Of a stretch of DNA of 64,000 bases, positions 37,001 through 48,266 are shown piece after piece. The stretch's first letter is position 1. Each line of letters begins with the position of its first letter. The notes below the pieces were generated by a model, which saw nothing but the letters and a program-made list of their open reading frames with translations, was not told where the DNA came from and ran no database searches. The stretch covers positions 124,001 through 188,000 of the forward strand of contig NW_026516211.1 of the NCBI RefSeq assembly GCF_025602895.1, read 5' to 3'. A program made the translations under genes and the position numbers. This stretch comes from Polychytrium aggregatum (taxonomy: Eukaryota; Chytridiomycota; Chytridiomycetes; Polychytriales).

Positions 37001-40000
37001 GAGGATCTCGGTGATGCGCTGGTTGGCGTTTGCCATCGCCTTCTTGTCGGTTTTCGAGTTGGTCAGCGCATCCTCGCACATCTGGGTCCACTGGATCTGC
37101 AGACACAACAAGCCAATCTGCGCGGGATACTCGTCGAGAAACTTTTGCATCGGCACGTCGTTGACACGGCTTGCGGCTTCGCGGATAACATCGTTGACTG
37201 TGATTTGCATGCACTTGAGCAGCGTTCCCAGCCACACCTCGACATTTCCGACCGCGAGCATAGGCTTGCTGAGCGTCACATGTTCGCCTTCGGACGACTC
37301 GATTGCAAGGATCTTGTCATACTCCTTTTCATGGAACTGCACCGAAGCTATGTTGTCAAAGACACTCTTCAGATGGGCTTGGATCGTGTGGGAGTCGCTG
37401 GCTTGTCCCAGAATTTCAAGCAGAGCAGGATCAGACACAAAGTAGAATCGGGGGAAAATGGCGCGCTTCGATTCCAGATATCCACTGAGGGACTTTTGGC
37501 AGAGCTCCAGCTGCTCAGTCAGGTGAGGAAGCAGGTTGGCAATGGTTTCGTCAAGAACACAGCACTGGATGACGTTTGGGTGTTCGTTGGCCAGACCCAT
37601 GATCTTGCACCACGACTTGTCGATGTTGCTGAAACGCTTGGCCTCCTTGGGCATCTGCTTGGCGATGTCGCCGCCAACAAACACAGCCTCAAGATAGATC
37701 CACAGATTCTGCACCGCCAGCCAGTTCTCAATGACTTCAGACGCAGTGCTGAGATTGTGCACCCAAGTCTGGATCTCGGCCTTGAACGGTGCGTTGTACC
37801 GGTTGCTCATCAGGGACGCCAAGGTCATCAAGCTGTCCTCCATCTGCGAGATAATCTCGCTGGTGGACGAGGGCTTGAGGATCAAGTTTCCGCGGTTCTT
37901 GAACCCAGCCAGCACAAAGGTCTTGTCCTCCCACTCAGCAACGACGAGCTTGAGTTTGATCTCGATGTCTGCCTCCTTGACAGCACCTGTGCAGATATCC
38001 TCAATGTCCTCCTTTTTCTCCGTGAGAGGCGCATCCAACAAGTTCTTGAGATAGAACATATCTGGGTCGAGGTTAAACTCGGTCTTGGTGATGGACATGA
38101 TGGCGTCCCAGTGTCGCTTCTGCATGCCCTTGTTGGTCATCATCTCCAGCAGTGGCACCGTCGCCGTCAGCGTATCGACAATCTTTTTGAGCTCTAGGAA
38201 GGCGTCCCAGTCTTTGATGGCTTTGGGAAGCTTCTTGATCTTGTTCTGGAAATCGTTCATGTCGGTATTGATCTTGTCGAGGTTCAGATCAGACCAGAGG
38301 GTCTCGTTGTACTGCGCACGCTTCTCGAGCACGTCGTTGTACAGGCTGTAGAGGTTCTGCAGCAGCTTGAGCTCCTTCTTGATCTTGGCAAGGGTCGGAA
38401 AGGGCGTCACAGGCAGGTTGAAAAGCTCCTCGCCGCCGGTGTAGGTCTCCCACTTTCGATTGAGCTCATCAAAGGCGCGCTGGAAGACATTTAGCCGCTC
38501 GCTGGCCGTCTTTGGCGGGATGTTGCTGACCATGGGGCCATTCTCGTTGTACTCGGCTGTAAAGTCCTTCACATCCGATCCGAACTTTTGCACGGCGCTG
38601 ATCAAGTCGGCTTTGAAGATGGGCTGGATTTTGCTGAGATGGGCTTGAACATCAATCACCAGCTGCTTGAGCTTCTTCCAGCTGTATCGCAGCGAGTCTG
38701 CCATTTCGGTCTCTTCCTTGGTCACGGCGATGCTGTGTTTGTTCAGGAGTAGGTACGCCTCCTCGATGGGAGCGACCTTCATATCAATATCCACCTCGGC
38801 CTCGCGAATCTCGCTCAGAGTCTGAACGGCCATACGCAAATCGTCAATGTCGGAGATCTTGCGGCTGAGCCGGATGGTCTTGTTTTCCATATACTCAATC
38901 AGCTCCTCCATGTCTCGCTTGACCTTTTGGTTGAGGTTAAAGCCGTACTGCTGCTTCCACTCCTTGGTCTCGGAGATAAGAGCCAGCTTCAGTGGTTCGG
39001 ACGAGATAAGCAAAAGCCCAATCTGCGTCGTCGACGGTATCTCGGTGATTTCTCGCTCGATCGACTCGTATTTGTTGATCTCCATCTCAAAGTCGCCGAT
39101 CGTTGGGTTTTTGGCCAGGAAAGCCTGGATGGTCTCGGTCTTGTCGTCCTTCCACAGAAAGTCAAACTTGCTAAACTGCTCACGGTGCGACTCAACGTCC
39201 TTCTTCATCGAATTGACCGTCGACGAAATCGTCATGATGACTTTGAGCACGTCTTTGTTGTTGGCGACCTGCGCCGTGTCCTCCGGAACATGTCCAGTGA
39301 CCTGGTCGTCCGGACCGCTCAGAAACACGCGCCAATTGAATGTCACTTTCTTTGAGACCTCCACGATCATCCCGGCAGCTTTGTTGAGTGCCGTCTGGAT
39401 GTCCTCCAGCTTTGGTTGGAGCACAACGCTCGGAATTAGTAGGACGAGCTCGGACTTGAAGAAGGGCTTCTGACTCGACGCCTTGTTATACTGGGCACTG
39501 GTGTAGTTGCCGAGTCGGAACCTCAGGGCGTCGAGTGAGCCCTTGATGCATTGGACTAGGGCCTCAAAGTTTTGGTAGTTGAAGTGGTAGTAGACGCTTT
39601 CGTATGCAAGCTTGAGCTCAGGATTGATTGGAGTGGGCACGCCTTTGGACAGCTCCATGATCAAATCCCGCGTCGCGCTTTCAATCAGGTTGCTGCGATT
39701 GTTGATGGTTTGCATCACCGAAGCGCATCGGCTCTCTGTTTTCTCCAGGAAAATATCTACAGTCCACTGTTCGTGATCAGATGGAAGCTCGCAGAGCGAT
39801 AGCTCAGCAATCTTGTGGACCCCGTGGTTGATCCGGCAGGAGGTAATATCCAGCAACTTGTCGACGAGTTCATCCATCCTAAACAGCTGGTTATTGTTTG
39901 CGCCCAAGTAGGCATCCAAGTTCAGCGAAGTCCTGTGGCAGTATATTTGGAATCAGCTCGGGCAAATCGGTTCGCCGCTTGGACAAAGCAATCAGCCACA

Positions 40001-43000
40001 GCCACAGCTACTGCCGCAGCTACAGTTTCGGCCACATTGAGCGTCCCGTTGAGGAGAAAGTGCTCACCAAGTCAATGCCGTGAGTCCGGGCTGGAGGGTG
40101 TGATCAAGCTCGTCAATGTGCGGACCCATGGCCCGCCTCAGAATATTCGAGACCCTCTCGAGTATTCGCTTCTTGTTCTGCAGAGCCTGCACCAGTCCGC
40201 CGTAGAGGCTCTTGTAGTACATTTCCTTCAGGCATATGTTGCGGACACTGTCAGGGACTTCCAACCCGAGTCGCTGCATGTACTTGGTTTCTTTGATCAG
40301 CTGGATGATCTGGGGATCAAAGTTGACAAAGAGGTTGTTGTCTGGATCGACGACGAGCAATGTAGCCTGAAGCCCCGTTTTGGCCTGATCGACGATGCTG
40401 AACCAAGATTTGTGCCAGAGCACCTCGAATTCGATCAGGGCACGTGCAAGCTTGTTGTAGTTGCGGATGTGCTTCTTGGCCTCGGAGCTCTCCAGAACGC
40501 TGGTGCTTTCCTTGAAGTGCTTCATGGGCGTTTCGATGCGCCGATAGAGTTGGCGGGCCCAGGCGATCGCTCCGCTGACGGGAGGTGTGTTTCGGGGAAT
40601 TGGCGGGCTATCCTTGTACTTTTGGTAGATCTTCCGGACGCCTTCGAGATCACGCCGAGTGTAATGAACAAAGACTTGGTGGTACTTGGACTCGAGATCA
40701 AGCTGCATATCCTTGATCTGGCTGAACTTGCGCAGCAGGGAGAGCGATTGCTCGGTCGAAGTGATATGCTCGAACGATCGATCGATGAACTCTTGTATGC
40801 TGGCCTCGAGATCGCTGATCTGCTTCTTGAAGCTGACGTAATCAGAGTCATATTCCTGGACGTATCCAAGTTTCAAAATATAGTTAGGCAAACCGAGACA
40901 TTATCGCAAGACCAAGCCTCGGACCCATCCGTTTTCACAACACGACGGTCTCAGGTATGCGGCATAACCATCCCGCCAAGTATCTCGCGTTCCTCGATCT
41001 GCTCACCATCTTTCTGTGGTCGAGAATATCGTATGGTTTGCGCTGCATCTGCATCATGATGTTGGAAAACCTCTTGATCGTCAAGTCCATGCCCTCGATT
41101 CCGAGCTTCTCCAATAACGAGAACTTTTCGATGACGCTGAACATGTCGATGACCTTCTGGATTCGCTTGCAGAAAGCATCAAACTTTCCAAAGATATACA
41201 TCTCTGAAAAGTCAAACTGCTTCTCCTGAGGAGTCTCTTGGAGTTTTTTCTGTGGATTGCAAACATATCGATATCTGTTTAGTTGGCTCGAGTAAAATGC
41301 AATTGAGCAGTGGCAGTTGTGGCGACAGCAGGCTCTCGTCGAGGAAAATAGCTGCACGCCGTCGAGGTGGGCATGCATCATCTCAGCCATCGGGCCTGCA
41401 TGCAAGAATCACAAACACACCTTGGTTTCGTGGAAGAATCGCTGGTAGGCTTCGTTCAGCTTTACGCATCGAGTCAACTTCTTGACGAGCTCTTGTCGAT
41501 CCTGATCCCAGAGCTTGGATCCACCGTCCTGGCGACACCAAAGCGCTGGAGTGAGTCATCCAATCAATTGCCAAGGCACTGCCTTGAGTTCGCATGGCAC
41601 GACACGGCTCGGCAATGTATTTTCAGGCCAACTTACTTTGTAAATATACTCTTTGCAGCTGGTGATCATCTGGTTGGTGATTTTGACAAACAGCGATGTC
41701 ATGCGCTCAGAGGTGTTATAGTATCGCGAAATGCTGATGAGGGTGCCAGAAACCGTTTTAGCGACGACGGCCCGTGTGAATCAACCGTCCAGCACACACT
41801 GCGGCAGGGATTTCGACTGGCTTCGTTGGCTCTCTTGGACATCCGGAACCAGCACGTAAGCCCAGTTGTGACCGGTAATAGGCATGCATTCGAAACAAGT
41901 CCGCTACGGGCTTCTCTCCTGGCCAAAGCATCTTTGCCATACTTGCCTGTAGATCATCTTTATGGCGTTAATGAGACCCGGTATCGCCGGCACCATACCG
42001 ACCGGATCGCTTTGATAGAGTGGATCGCAAAAGCGCTCCAGCGTGTAGAGGTACTTGACGTTATCCTGGGTTCCGATACAGCATTGTTCGGCAATGAGCG
42101 CTTTGAACACGGCCGCCGAACCAAGTGCAGCACGATCGTGTGCGGCTCGCTCGTAGCTCTCCAGCGAGCCCGACACCTACCTTTGATTCGTTAGCAGCAT
42201 CTGTGACTCGGTTATCAAGGTCTTTCCAAGTCCTAAGTAGTGTTCGGCTCTTGACGGCATTGAGAATTCCAATGACCTTCTTGCAAATGGGGCTCTTGAG
42301 TTGGTCGGTGATGCTGTTGAATTTGACCATTCGCGCCTTCCAGTGTGCAAGCTCGGCGTTTGGTCCGATATCGTCGGCTTCCTTACGCATTTGCTCCGAC
42401 TCGGCCAGGACCTGCTCGATTTGCTTGCACCACTCCGTGACAAGCCCTGGGAAGTGGATATATAATCATAAGTCGGCAGCATGCGCAGTATGTTGCATGG
42501 AGAGCGCAGCTAATAGCCATCCGTTTATCGGTGATGTGCGGAAATCACGCCAGCACGCCGAGGGAGAATGTACAGAAAGTGTCTGTTTACCGCACCGAGC
42601 CTCCATCCTATGCACCTACCTTCGAGGGCATCGATGACCTCCGGAGCATGCACTGCGTTGGGGTAATCGCTGGGCTTCTTGTAAGCATCAAGATCGATGG
42701 TGCATGGATGCAGCTGCACCGAGTCATGCAGGTTGACCATCGCTACGTCGAGATCCTCAACAAACTTCTCGAGAACCTCGAGGAAGGCTCGAACAGACTC
42801 GCTCTTTTGTCGGCTCAGGGCTCCCCAATTGTCCTACAGAAGTTGAGATATGGCAATCACAGCAGAGAGACGGTATTTGTTGTCAAGCGCGAATCAGGCA
42901 TGGCCGATCAACGCCGGACCGACTCGTATATGTCAAAGCGCCGTTCCCGATCCCCTGCAAGATTCCTTCTCCTTGCTTGACCAGCCATGGCACCCCTGTA

Positions 43001-43726
43001 TACGCCCTTCCCGTGCAATCGCATCAAAGCGTACCTGGGCCTTGAGGGCAGGCATCACCACGTGCTTGACCATGACCGTTAGGGACGGCAAAATGTTGGC
43101 GTTGATCAAGCCGAAGCTCACCTCGGTAAAGATGTTCTGAGCGGTGACGGCCTTGGTCGACGGTCGGATAAAGAAACATCCTTGGCCGCTGATTGCCTCT
43201 CGCGAGCCGTTGCTGACGACGAGCACGTTGGACTTTTGGGCGCCTGCAGCACCCTTCTGTGCAGCGAGCTCCTCCTGAAGCAAACAGCGATCAAAACGGA
43301 GGCCATGAGTCCGACAAACTTTGGAGGCCCATCAGGACGCGCATGCACGAAGTATCATTGGCGAATAAATGCACACGACGCCAATGAATGAGCCACATTG
43401 GCCGGCGGTAGTATTTTTTTTACCTTGGACGGGGCCTGCCAAAAGAATAGCACCTTCTTGGAGCCGCCTTCGGCGAAAAAGTCGTTGATGACATCGATCT
43501 TGTTGCCGATCAGCAGTGAGTTCTCGAGCGTGGCTGCCTTCTCGTCAATGTAGGTGCTGAACTTTTCCAGCAGATAGCGGTGTCGGGCATCGAGCGAAGC
43601 GCGTTTCTTCTCGGCAACGTTAACGGCGGCAGCCGGTTTGCGTTTCGAGTCGCCGCCTTCGTGAAAGAGGTTCGGGTTGGACCGGTGGAGATTGTCCCGG
43701 CTCCCCAGGGCAGCGCCGGACGACAT
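28041..43726 (-). CDS. Axonemal outer-arm dynein heavy chain, DNAH5/DNAH8 type
   Basis: This ATP-driven motor of the flagellar outer dynein arm slides doublet microtubules. I resolve 15 minus-strand exons, all in phase: 43726-43424, 43274-43035, 42833-42620, 42446-42181, 42065-41947, 41733-41637, 41528-41421, 41249-41007, 40855-40068, 39932-34519, 34399-29701, 29586-29369, 29206-28671, 28479-28154 and 28056-28041. They give 4528 residues, the expected size. The tail carries DNAH5-type blocks ([33 protein letters not shown]). Motor P-loops are [10 protein letters not shown] (about residue 1881), GPTGTGKTK (2166), GEPGTAKT (2496) and GVGGSGKQS (2860). The stalk coiled coil follows AAA4, and the C-terminus is [16 protein letters not shown]1 reads [23 protein letters not shown] up to FDEFNR, as in outer-arm gamma/DNAH5/DNAH8 chains. 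The last exon has only 16 bp. One intron (41734-41946) starts with GC. Confidence 0.96.
41734..41946 (-). other. GC-AG intron in the dynein gene
   Basis: The donor reads CTACAG|GCAAGT and the acceptor CATCAG|C on the minus strand. Joining them restores [19 protein letters not shown], the conserved dynein tail sequence, in frame. No GT donor nearby does this. The strong exon end and AAGT context are typical of GC-AG introns. Confidence 0.85.
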
Positions 43727-44614
43727 GGATACTGAAACTCAGCAGCGGCTTCGGCCAGAAAAGTCGACGCGCGTGGGCGGGTGGACGCGAATGAGGACTT
43801 GGAACGAGGGCCAGTGTAAAAGACAGTATCGATTACGCGTATCAGCTGGCTGAGAATCGCGTGGGAAGGAGTGCGAGAGCGATCGGAATGGTGCAACGGG
43901 GAGCAAGGTACCTAGATGATAGGACGAGGGGCTCGGTAGAGAGCGGACGAGCAGGTGTGCCAGAGACTCCTTGCGGCGATAGATATATTCCGATGATGGG
44001 GCAGGGGGAAACGGTAGGGGTGGCTCAAGGTCAGGGGCGAGATGAAGGGAGGACGACCTCGAACGACCGAGGCCGCCCCAATCACAGAGGCAAAGTCACT
44101 TGGACGAGGGTGTAGCCGGATAGTATTTTAGTGTGCACATATGATCGCCAGGTGACGATCAAGGTGGTTACAGCTGTGATCCAGCACGAACCGCTGCCAG
44201 CCGATGACATCATCCCAGTGGAACAATGCAGCCACCCAATTGAAGTTGTATCAGCAGCTCAGCAAGCAGGGTTGTCGCCGGCCAAAATATACATCAGCAG
44301 CGGCCCTGTCGCAGCGATATGCCGACGGTAGATATGCGCTGCTTGAGATCAAGAGCTATGGCCAGCGAGAAGCATGCTGGCCGAGCCCTGTCAAGGCATA
44401 TCCTGACCAGATCGATCTTGCTTCTTGTGAATGCGGACTAGTCGTCGCCCAAGGCCTCGCCGATTGAATCCCACGCTGATTGAGTAACTCTATCGGCCTG
44501 CGGAGGCGTCCGTTTGGGAGTCACAATTCCAGCCTCAGCGCCGACCTGGGCATCATATTAGCATATACTGGCGGGCCTAGCACGCCTTGACTCTCTTTGC
44601 CGAGGATATTGGAC
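43727..44614. promoter_or_regulatory. Divergent promoter region, dynein and CNBD2-like genes
   Basis: The start codons of the outer-arm dynein and the CNBD2-like gene lie 888 bp apart, head to head. Both products are expected in flagella, so a shared bidirectional promoter is plausible. I did not find a clear RFX X-box or TATA box by eye. No coding signal is visible inside. Confidence 0.45.
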
Positions 44615-47266
44615 ATGAGGCCGGCGTCGAAAAAGCCCAGCGTACTGCAAGACGACTTTCGCCTGCCAGATGATCCGCGGCGGGTGCTAGTCAAGAGCGT
44701 CCAGCACTACATCCGTGAGCGATCGCAGAAACCAGGCTACAAGCAGGGCACCGCTCGCCTTGAGCTCGTCCTGGCGGAGAGAGAGACCAAGCCCATAGCT
44801 TGGCCCCCGAACAGCCGCACAGATATCCAACAGTGCCTGCCGGAGCTGCCCGAGGGCAGTCAAGCTGGAAGCGTCTCCTCCTCGCGTCGCTCGAGCTGCT
44901 CGCAGTCGTTTCAGAGACGGAGGAGCACGGTTGCTTTCCAGCTTCCGGGCGAGACCGGTGAAGAAAGAGCCTCTCGCAAGACATCCGAGGTGCACGCGAG
45001 CTCTCCTCTCGAGAAATTTGCCGGCAGTCGAGCTCCCTCCCGGCGTGGATCGATGTCCCAGGCCGATGTCGATACGGACAAGCCGAGTGGTCGGAGTTCG
45101 CAAGCCAGATCCCGGTCTCCTTCGCTATCGGTTCTCCACCGATCCAGCCTGGGCTCGCAGCCAAAGCGCAACGACAGCAACCCATTTGTGCCCCCAGCCG
45201 ATGGAGAGACGCGAGGCTCCCGTCGGCAATCGCGGAGAACATCCGATAACGTTTTTCTGACGGCCATCTTTGATGAGGGATCCCATCTGTCCATCAATGA
45301 GACCCATCTGTCGGAGCCCACTCGTTATTCCTCGATCCACCTGCTGTCGCCCTACCAAAAGTTTCGCCAAATCGCTCGGACAATCGCCTGGGCATGCAAC
45401 TTCCTCAAGTTCTTGTCACGGATCCTCAAGAATCCCATCGAGTGGACCTGGCACTACGATCCTGGATGCTTTGCCAACTTGCTGAAGGAACAAGCAGAGG
45501 CCAAGGCGCGGCTCGCCAGTGCGCCGATGCTGAATCGACACGTCAGCTCCCTTCAGTTTTCGATATCCCATTTGTTTGTGGAGGAGCGAAAGTTTGAGGG
45601 ATATCTCACTCCGGAGATGCGGTCTCTCTTTCGAAAACTCCCGGAGGAGCGAAATTCACATGACATCGACACTCTTGTCCGATGGACATCGAGCATGCGG
45701 TGCTTCAAATCCTTTCCAAAGGACATCCATGTGAGTGCCATCCCGTAGCAAGCGTGGTTCTCGCTGGCCACTGGAGCATGCCGCGGGCCACGGATGGTAA
45801 CGCTACTCGCATACCACACCAGCGCAAGTTGATTGAAGCCGGCTCCTACGAAAAGTGGGGGAGCAGTCGCACCATTGTCAAAGAGGGCCACCATGCCATG
45901 TACTTTTATGTGATCCTCGATGGAGAGATCGAGGTTTCGTATGTTGATTACGAAGGCCACGAAGCCCTTGCATCCGAGGGGCAAGACTACTCCCGGGCAT
46001 ATATCCACATCCTTGGACACCAGGTTGCTGGAGGTGAGCTACGACGAGCCGGGGCAGTCGGGGGACAGCCTGGAACGCCGCTGGACGACGCAAGTAGGCC
46101 ATGACGAAATATGGCGTTCTCATCAGGAATCTAACGGCTCCTGGCAAAGAATGTCACTGTACTGATCAATTTCGATTCCTTCCATACGCATGGCATTTCG
46201 ATCGCCGACGCAATCCAATCTGGCATTGAACTCCGGATGTGCAACCGACAGATTCGTTTGGCGAGCTCTCATTCGTAGAACAAACCCCACACGCAACAAC
46301 AGCTATCACCCAGAAGCCGACCGAGTTTCTGACGATTAGCAAGGAGGAGTACATGGATATTATGGAGATGCGGCAAGATCCCAGCGGCACGGAGAAGCTC
46401 GAGATTATGCAAGGCATTCCGCTGCTGTGCACCCTGAGTTTGCCAATGGGACCACTTGCACACTACTGCGAGATTCAATCCTTTGCACCCAACACGGCGC
46501 TGATCGTCGAAGGGACCGTGCCGACCCGAATCTATTTCCTTCGGTCTGTTGATGTGCTGGATGTGCTGGATGTGCTGGATGTGCTGGATGTGCTGGGTGT
46601 GCTGGCGCATCGATGTCCGAAGCACTCGCCGCACGGAGGGCTCGACGAAATCAGCTTCACCAGCGCAGTGACGGTGGAATATCCAGGGCGATGCAGGGAC
46701 AGGCAACATGGCCAGGATGTGCAAAGGCCTCTTTGCTCACCACTCGGCTTGTGTATCCGCACAGGAAAGGTACATGCCGTATCATCAAGCTGGTCAAGTT
46801 CATCAAAAAATCTTACCACCTGGGCTCCAAGACCACCTTTCACCTTATGCCGCTGGACCGACAGTCCCCAGGCAGCGGGGCGGCAGTGTCCAGCGCCGAC
46901 GACACAGACATTGTCACCAAGATCCTTGTTGTTGGCGAGCTGAAGCCTGGCGACCACTTTGGAAACGAGACCGATCCGCTCGAGTCCAGCGGATACTCGA
47001 CAGAGCTGCCCAGCCCCGTCACGATTGTTACGAATGAGCGAGTCGATGTGGCAGAGATGGCCAAGATTGACTTTCACAAGTTCTCGACGCCGCGGACCAA
47101 GGAGCTACTGGAAACGGGCCGAGCACCTCTGGCCGACCTGGAAAATCTGTCGAAAAAGTATATATCGGACCGGCTGTGGAGCTCGTATAAGCGCAAGGTT
47201 GTGAAGGACATTGTCAAGATGCGCGAGGAGCAGAGCACCGGGAAGCGGGTGATCTTAATGCAGTAG
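44615..47266 (+). CDS. Cyclic nucleotide-binding-domain protein, CNBD2-like
   Basis: The protein has a cyclic-nucleotide-binding fold like that of animal CNBD2, a sperm protein. Exons are 44615-45730, 45823-46033, 46252-46543 and 46765-47266, all in phase, giving 706 residues. The N-terminal 250 residues are Ser/Arg-rich and probably disordered. A conserved helical block (YQKFRQIARTIAWACNFLKFLSRI) precedes the fold. The CNB domain shows RTIVKEGHHAMYFYVILDGEIEVSYVD, then DSFGELSFVEQTPHATTAI. A second, degenerate CNB-like half follows (LIVEGTVPTRIYFLRKGTCRIIKLVKF). In PKA-type sites the FGE is followed by P-R-A-A, where the Arg holds the cyclic phosphate. Here that Arg is His, so nucleotide binding may be lost. 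I start at the ATG at 44615 because upstream in-frame codons are not ATG. It is divergent from dynein. Confidence 0.82.
46551..46604. repeat. 9-bp minisatellite in CNBD2-like intron 3
   Basis: About six copies of GATGTGCTG lie in the intron at 46544-46764. The unit is a multiple of three and keeps the frame open (Asp-Val-Leu). Splicing it out restores IYFLRKGTCRII, so it is intronic. Confidence 0.85.
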
Positions 47267-48266
47267 TCGAATGGGACTAGGGCGACGGGCGATGGATGGG
47301 GTAATAACCATCATGGTGCTTGTATTGGCTCCAGTATTATTGGGGTGCCATTCCGCAATCCGATGCAACTGATTGCCCCGATCTCCGGCAAACGCACACT
47401 GCGGGAGGGCGGAGCCGTTGTGCCAGCAGGGACACCAGGGTATGCCGGAGAGCCCTTGGCGGTCTGCGGTTCGCTGAAGCTTGGCGCTGACGGCCAGCGC
47501 TGCACCCTGTCGGTGCATCGACCGGGTTGCGTTTGGATGGCTGTAGCAGGAAGAAGGGCTTCGATAGCGGGCGGCGATCGGCCCATGCAACCAGCAGGCC
47601 AGTGCGGCTCGTCTCGGATTCCAGGCAGAGATGTGGTCGATATCCGTCCTTCGTCCTCCGCGTTTCTCCAACCCAACCATTGCGGCCATCGGCCTCCCGC
47701 TCACCGATCGCCTTACTCCGGAGCGGTCCCTTTTCTCTTCCGCATCGACGGCATCCGGGCTTCTCCCGTCTCCACCCGCAGCAGCTCCGCCCAGGGCCTG
47801 CACCAGGGACACCAACAATGATCGGGCTCGCTCTCATCCTTCCCCCGCCGTCCGTGGACGGCCAGGCCATGATATATCGGTCCATGATCGCCCATCCCAG
47901 TGCCCGGCAATCCAGCGCTCGTCTTTCGACTGAGACTCTGCCTGGCCCCCCACCAACGCAGCCCTGCCCCAGCAGCACACACTCCACAGGCTATCGTCTT
48001 TGAACTTTCCCCAGCGCCTGCGCTGTCTTGCTTCAAGCCCGCCCTGATCACAGCCATAGCAAGGACCTAATCTCACTGCTCTGCCCCTTTGAGAATCCCG
48101 TCTCCCTTTTGTGTTGAGTATTCGATCCGACTCGGTATTGAGTGCTCCGTCGACGCACCGACACTCGCGGCTCGTTCCTGTCTCAATCGATCCGCTCGGC
48201 TTCTCTCCACTGCATCTGTTGCATCTGTTGCATCGTTCCTCACGGCGCTCGATCGAAAGCACAACC
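47267..48266. other. Spacer before the chitin synthase
   Basis: One kilobase separates the CNBD2-like stop from the chitin synthase ATG. Both strands have long frames (for example 47337-47987 minus) without recognisable motifs. A TGTTGCATC direct repeat sits near 48211-48235, just upstream of the chitin synthase. The chitin synthase promoter is expected here. Confidence 0.5.

Noticed and set aside
46544-46764. Asp-Val-Leu repeat as part of the CNBD2-like protein
   Set aside because: Reading through ends in unrelated sequence. Removing it as an intron restores the conserved IYFLRKGTCRII stretch in phase.
47337-47987. 216-codon minus-strand frame
   Set aside because: There is no recognisable motif and composition is random. 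It lies in the chitin synthase upstream region.
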